Positions 60,490 through 64,000 of a DNA stretch of 64,000 nucleotides are shown here, one piece after another; position 1 is the stretch's first letter, and each line of letters starts with the position of its first letter. Made by a program: the position numbers and the translations under genes. The notes under the pieces are model-generated. The model searched no databases and was not told where the DNA came from. It saw only the letters and a list, made by a program, of their open reading frames with translations. The stretch is from an uncultured Acetatifactor sp. (lineage in GTDB: Bacteria > Bacillota > Clostridia > Lachnospirales > Lachnospiraceae): assembly GCA_910578815.1 (NCBI GenBank), contig CAJTSE010000002.1, positions 1-64,000 of the forward strand, read 5' to 3'.

Positions 60490-60738
60490 TCAGTTCCCCC
60501 GGCGCTTTTTCACCTTCCGCAGAATATAATATATATCCAGCGCCACCGTTCCCAAAACGGCTCCGATGAAAATCCCCTCAATGGAAAAATGCAGGAAGGA
60601 GGATGTGACAAAGCTGATAATCAGCAGCATCAGCATCCAATATGCAAACATTGCCGCCGTAAACAGGATAAAGAAAATGATCTCCTTCGCCAGATCCAGA
60701 GCCGCCTCTATTTTACCGTTTTTGTGTTTTTCCGCCAT
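60490..60738 (-). CDS. Small two-TM membrane protein
   Basis: The 82-residue protein has two hydrophobic helices (about 18-45 and 53-73), a polar N-terminus and a basic C-terminus (RKVKKRRGN). AAGGAAGG precedes the ATG. It lies 58 bases after the GH43 gene on the same strand, so it may share its transcript. Its function is not recognised. Confidence 0.65.
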   Translation of the reverse strand: MAEKHKNGKIEAALDLAKEIIFFILFTAAMFAYWMLMLLIISFVTSSFLHFSIEGIFIGAVLGTVALDIYYILRKVKKRRGN

Positions 60739-60796
60739 CTGTTCCTTCCTTTTCCGCCGCTTATCCGACTCCGATCATACCAAAATCGGCGAGTAT

Positions 60797-63103
60797 TCAC
60801 TTGTCGCTGATCACTCTGCTGCCCCATAAGGTTACCTGATTTTCTTTCCCAAGGGCCGTAAATACCATGGTTTTTAAGACGGTGCCCTCGATCTCCATCT
60901 CCAGGGCCACGCCGCTGTAGCTGACGCCGTTTAAGACCAAGGTAATATAAGGCGTTCCCGTCTCCAGGCTGAAACTTCCTGTGTAATCTCCGGTAATGCT
61001 GCCATCTTCCTTAAGAGTAATCATTCCGGGCTGCTTTGCCTCAAGATTCTTGTAATCAATTTCCAGTTCATGCAGGATGACCTCATAATTCCCGATCACC
61101 TCTGAAACGGAATATCCTTCCCCCTTCAACGTTTCCCCATGGGTCAGATAAGGCGCCGCCACCAGCCAGCCCTCCTTATTCTGGAACAGCTGATGCACCT
61201 TAACATAATGTCCCTCCGTGCCGTTGGTGGTCCTGGTATGGAATACGATATAAGCTCTGCCGTCGTCGTCCACAAAAGCGGAATTATGCCCCTGAGCCAC
61301 CTGCCCGACGTTAAAGTGACGCCACTGATAGCCGCCCATAAGCCGCACGCCCACAGACTGATTGATATTCAGCGCATATTTATCATAATAGGCGGAATTG
61401 CCCAAAGCATCCACATATTCCCCCTCCGGACGCTCCGAACGGAACACCCGGACATTATAGCCTCCTGCCGCCTCCAGGGCACCATAGGAAATGAACAGGT
61501 AATAATAATCCCCGATCTTTTGAATATAAGCTCCCTCCCCAGAAGCATAACTGCCGCCGGCAATCTTTCTGCCAAAGTAGGGATCCGAATGAATATCCTC
61601 TTCATAATTCACCGAGTAATCCCGCAGGCCTGTCTCCGGGTCCAGCTCCAGCATAAAGATACCGCCTGACCAGGAGCCATATGCCATCAAAAGGCGGCCC
61701 TCGCCATCATAGAACACGCAGGGATCAATGCAGTTAGGCCACATATCTCCCCACTTTTTATTGTCCACGCCGTTCGTCACGTACCGCTCCGGAATCTGCT
61801 CCGTTCCCAGGACCTGCGGTGCATCCGTCTCCCCGAAGGTATCCGCGTTAAAGCCCCCGTAAACAATGGAACCGGCATATTCATAAGGCCCCGTCACATA
61901 ATCCGCCGTCAGCATCACGATATTGGACTTCCAGTTGTCCCCGTTGGCGCTTAAATAAACACAGTACTTGCCCAAGCTCTCGTTATAGATAATGTCCGGC
62001 GCCCACAGATAACCGAACCAGGCGTCGGAGGTGCTGTCCTCGTTCCATGCCCTGACCTCGTTTCTGGTTTCCAGGGAATAGCTCTCTCTGATTACGTTAT
62101 CCAGACTTACCCAGTCATAAAGATTTGTACTACGGCCTCCGGTAATATGAGTACCCAGCACATAATAAACTCCGTCCAGATCCTTAAAAATAGAAGGGTC
62201 ATGGCAGGTAATCTGCTTGTTCTGCGCCTTATCCTCCGGAGCCACCACCCAGTGCTCACCGCTAAAGCTAAACTCCATCACGGTACGAATCATGACCTCC
62301 TGCCCCGCATATTCAAATTTCACATAGGGACGCAGAGTAACACTGTCCTTGTCCGCTGCCTGCACGGGCAGAACTTCTCCTGCCATACAGAGAGCCAACA
62401 GCAGGGCCAGCGCTCCGGCCGCTCCGCCTTTTCCGTTCCCGCCGCCTTTTCTCTTTCCTGCATTTTTGCCGTTCCCGCCGGAAGCGGATTTTTTCCGCAG
62501 GATCAAAATCACCGACACTGCCAGCAGTAAAATGACCGCTGCTGCCACGCCAATTATGATTCCGGTTTTCGTATTCCCGCCTGTCTGGTCTTCCCTGCCG
62601 GCAGACGTGCCCGTATTTTCCCCCGAATCTGCGGAGGCCGCCGTGCCCGTATTCTCTGCTCCGGCCTGCGCCAGCAACGTCTCGTCCCCCACCAGCACCC
62701 CGGAGAGGGTAACGGACTCCCCGGCCGGTATATCGGGAAAAGAAGCCGGCATCCCGTCTGCGGACGCCGGAAGCAAGCCCTCGGTATTGCTGTAGGTAAA
62801 CTCTGCCCCTTTAACGGACGCCAGGGACTTCCCGTTGACAATGGTCAGCGTATAATGGATCTCTTCCCCCGCCTCATAGGAGGCTTTGTCGGTAGCCAGC
62901 GTAACGGTAATCCCTTCCTCGGACACCTCTTTCACCACTCCCTGGGGCTGCTCTGCGGCAGCGGCAGCGCCCAAAGGCATGGCAGTCAGTGCCGCCAGGC
63001 AGGCCGCCGCCAGCAGGCCGTGCTTCCATTTATTTTTTCCCTTCTTTTCCATCCTAATCCCATCCATCCCAATCCCATACCTTTCCATGAGCTTAGTCAT
63101 CAT
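60797..63103 (-). CDS. Membrane-tethered GH43 endo-arabinanase-like protein
   Basis: The 768-residue protein starts with a signal peptide (about 28-50) and a beta domain (about 58-140). A Thr/Ser/Gly-rich linker and a membrane segment (about 180-203) follow, then a short Gly/Lys-rich loop and a second hydrophobic stretch ending AGEVLPVQAADK (about 225-250). After that come a five-bladed GH43 domain (about 295-650; HDPSIFKDLDGVYYVLGTH, APDIIYNES, ASGEGAYI) and the arabinanase C-terminal beta domain (about 660-760). The motifs fit arabinan endo-1,5-alpha-L-arabinanases, which cut pectin side chains. The start overlaps the upstream GH43 stop (TGATG); an ATG 17 codons later gives a more usual signal peptide. 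The two hydrophobic stretches could form a hairpin that displays both domains outside. Confidence 0.85.
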   Translation of the reverse strand: MMTKLMERYGIGMDGIRMEKKGKNKWKHGLLAAACLAALTAMPLGAAAAAEQPQGVVKEVSEEGITVTLATDKASYEAGEEIHYTLTIVNGKSLASVKGAEFTYSNTEGLLPASADGMPASFPDIPAGESVTLSGVLVGDETLLAQAGAENTGTAASADSGENTGTSAGREDQTGGNTKTGIIIGVAAAVILLLAVSVILILRKKSASGGNGKNAGKRKGGGNGKGGAAGALALLLALCMAGEVLPVQAADKDSVTLRPYVKFEYAGQEVMIRTVMEFSFSGEHWVVAPEDKAQNKQITCHDPSIFKDLDGVYYVLGTHITGGRSTNLYDWVSLDNVIRESYSLETRNEVRAWNEDSTSDAWFGYLWAPDIIYNESLGKYCVYLSANGDNWKSNIVMLTADYVTGPYEYAGSIVYGGFNADTFGETDAPQVLGTEQIPERYVTNGVDNKKWGDMWPNCIDPCVFYDGEGRLLMAYGSWSGGIFMLELDPETGLRDYSVNYEEDIHSDPYFGRKIAGGSYASGEGAYIQKIGDYYYLFISYGALEAAGGYNVRVFRSERPEGEYVDALGNSAYYDKYALNINQSVGVRLMGGYQWRHFNVGQVAQGHNSAFVDDDGRAYIVFHTRTTNGTEGHYVKVHQLFQNKEGWLVAAPYLTHGETLKGEGYSVSEVIGNYEVILHELEIDYKNLEAKQPGMITLKEDGSITGDYTGSFSLETGTPYITLVLNGVSYSGVALEMEIEGTVLKTMVFTALGKENQVTLWGSRVISDK

Positions 63104-64000
63104 CAGAACTGAATATTATTTTTTATGTCAAACATCGGACAGCCCTTTTCGTCCCAGTCTACCTTCATCGCCATAGCATGTCTGTTGGGATCATAAAGGG
63201 GATCCCCCTCGATCTCAAGATAGGTTCTGGCATGATAGACACAAACCGTCGTACCGTCCTCCAGGGTAGTAAAGCTGTTGTGCCCCGGCCCGTATATCCC
63301 ATACTCTCTGCTGCTTCTTAACACGGGCTGACGCTCCTTTTTCCAGGCTCTCGGATCCAGCACGTCCTCATCCTCCCCTATGCTCAGCATGCCCATGCAG
63401 TATACCTCTCCCGTGGCACTGGCCGAATAGGTCAGGAAAATCCTGCCGTTCTTTTTGATCACGGCCGGCCCTTCGTTGACCCAGATGTCCCTTCTCTCCC
63501 AGTCATAATCAGGTGTGGTCAGCAGCACCTGCGCCGTGGCCAGCTTTGTCGGCGTTTCCATCCTGGCAATATAAAGGTTGGAGATCTGTATCCCCACGCT
63601 GACCTTTTCCGCCCAGACATAGTACAACTCTCCCTTTTGTTCAAAGATCGTGGCATCCAGGGAAAAGGCTTCAAAGGAATAAATATCATCATCGGATCTT
63701 TGGATTTTCCCCATTTCCTTCCAAGTATCCCGAAGGGGGTCCTGTCCCTGACATTCCAGCACATATGGCCGGATGGCCCATTTATCCTCCACCGCTCCCG
63801 CAGCAAAGTAAATGTACCACTTACCCTTAAGGTAATGCAGCTCCGGGGCCCAGACGTGCATGGACATAATGCCCGTCTCATGACACCGCCAGACGGTGAC
63901 TTCTTCCGCATCTCTTAAACCCGCCAAAGTATCCGCTCTTCTCAAAATAATTCTGTCGTACGCGGGTACGGACGCAGTGAAATAATAGCTGCCGTCCGTA
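63103..64000 (-). CDS. GH43-family glycosidase, N-terminus beyond the window
   Basis: The frame is open to the right edge; DGSYYFTASVPAYDRIIL before the internal TTG shows that coding begins outside. Visible motifs are WAPELHYLKGKWYIYFA (second blade), a WVNEGPAVI segment holding the catalytic Glu, and GPGHNSFTT. This resembles GH43 alpha-L-arabinofuranosidases of the subfamily 29/34 kind. The visible part has no signal peptide. It overlaps the start of the arabinanase gene, so the two enzymes are probably made together for arabinan use. Confidence 0.85.
   Translation of the reverse strand, partial: TDGSYYFTASVPAYDRIILRRADTLAGLRDAEEVTVWRCHETGIMSMHVWAPELHYLKGKWYIYFAAGAVEDKWAIRPYVLECQGQDPLRDTWKEMGKIQRSDDDIYSFEAFSLDATIFEQKGELYYVWAEKVSVGIQISNLYIARMETPTKLATAQVLLTTPDYDWERRDIWVNEGPAVIKKNGRIFLTYSASATGEVYCMGMLSIGEDEDVLDPRAWKKERQPVLRSSREYGIYGPGHNSFTTLEDGTTVCVYHARTYLEIEGDPLYDPNRHAMAMKVDWDEKGCPMFDIKNNIQF

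Noticed and set aside
1..64000. CRISPR arrays, tRNA or rRNA genes
   Set aside because: No regular spaced repeats, no cloverleaf with expected conserved bases and no rRNA-like stretches were noticed on reading; a covariance search would be needed to exclude small RNAs.

Overview
The window looks like a chromosomal segment of an anaerobic, low-to-mid GC Firmicute, most likely Clostridia of the Lachnospiraceae type. The evidence is strong AGGAGG-type ribosome binding sites, a phosphotransbutyrylase/butyrate kinase pair, an isomerase-type galacturonate pathway, a LoaP antiterminator, GLUG-repeat and Zn-ribbon surface proteins, and an IS66 element. No rRNA, tRNA or CRISPR array was seen.

Region 1 (about 0.1-22.5 kb, all on the minus strand) is one very long exopolysaccharide operon. 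It starts with loaP, followed by a candidate RNA hairpin, and ends at an intrinsic terminator at 119-163. It encodes a phosphoglycosyltransferase fused to a sugar reductase, several GT4 glycosyltransferases, a three-enzyme UDP-L-6-deoxy-HexNAc route, a MurJ-like flippase, a polymerase fused to a glycosyltransferase, a WbpO/WbpP-like pair for UDP-GalNAcA, an asparagine-synthase-type amidotransferase, and two O-acylation cassettes (MBOAT plus SGNH). One MBOAT is off-frame at a G9 tract. The other is intact and carries G8 at the equivalent codon, so O-acylation looks phase-variable. Base composition is clearly more AT-rich up to about 19.9 kb than after it.

Region 2 (22.8-33.6 kb) holds an orphan two-TM plus beta-rich protein (possibly Cap15-like), two large polytopic polysaccharide or lipid glycosylation proteins, a cytoplasmic pectin methylesterase, a three-gene unit of unrecognised proteins (one resembling FlgL/FliD ends), and a LytTR/GHKL two-component system.

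Region 3 (33.8-44.6 kb) has a HerA-like ATPase and then a galacturonate/pectin catabolic block: GH28, a TIM-barrel isomerase, uxaA, uxaB, a LacI-type regulator and uxaC. Three near-identical LacI-type operators lie on promoters here and at the pectinesterase, tying these genes into one local regulon. A 137-bp hairpin-rich repeat occurs twice, at 29.6 and 35.6 kb.

Region 4 (44.6-56.9 kb) carries a Zn-ribbon membrane protein, a potassium uptake pair (KtrA/KtrB), butyrate kinase, a 21-residue hydrophobic peptide gene, phosphotransbutyrylase, a HAD phosphatase, a GLUG-repeat surface protein with a repetitive lysine-rich tail, and an MMPL/RND transporter.

Region 5 (56.9-64 kb) is an IS66-family element whose transposase has an internal in-frame deletion, a remnant of an unrelated transposase, two small membrane proteins, and two GH43 enzymes that probably act on arabinan. 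The last one runs off the right edge. The right end of a second IS66 copy lies at the extreme left of the window.
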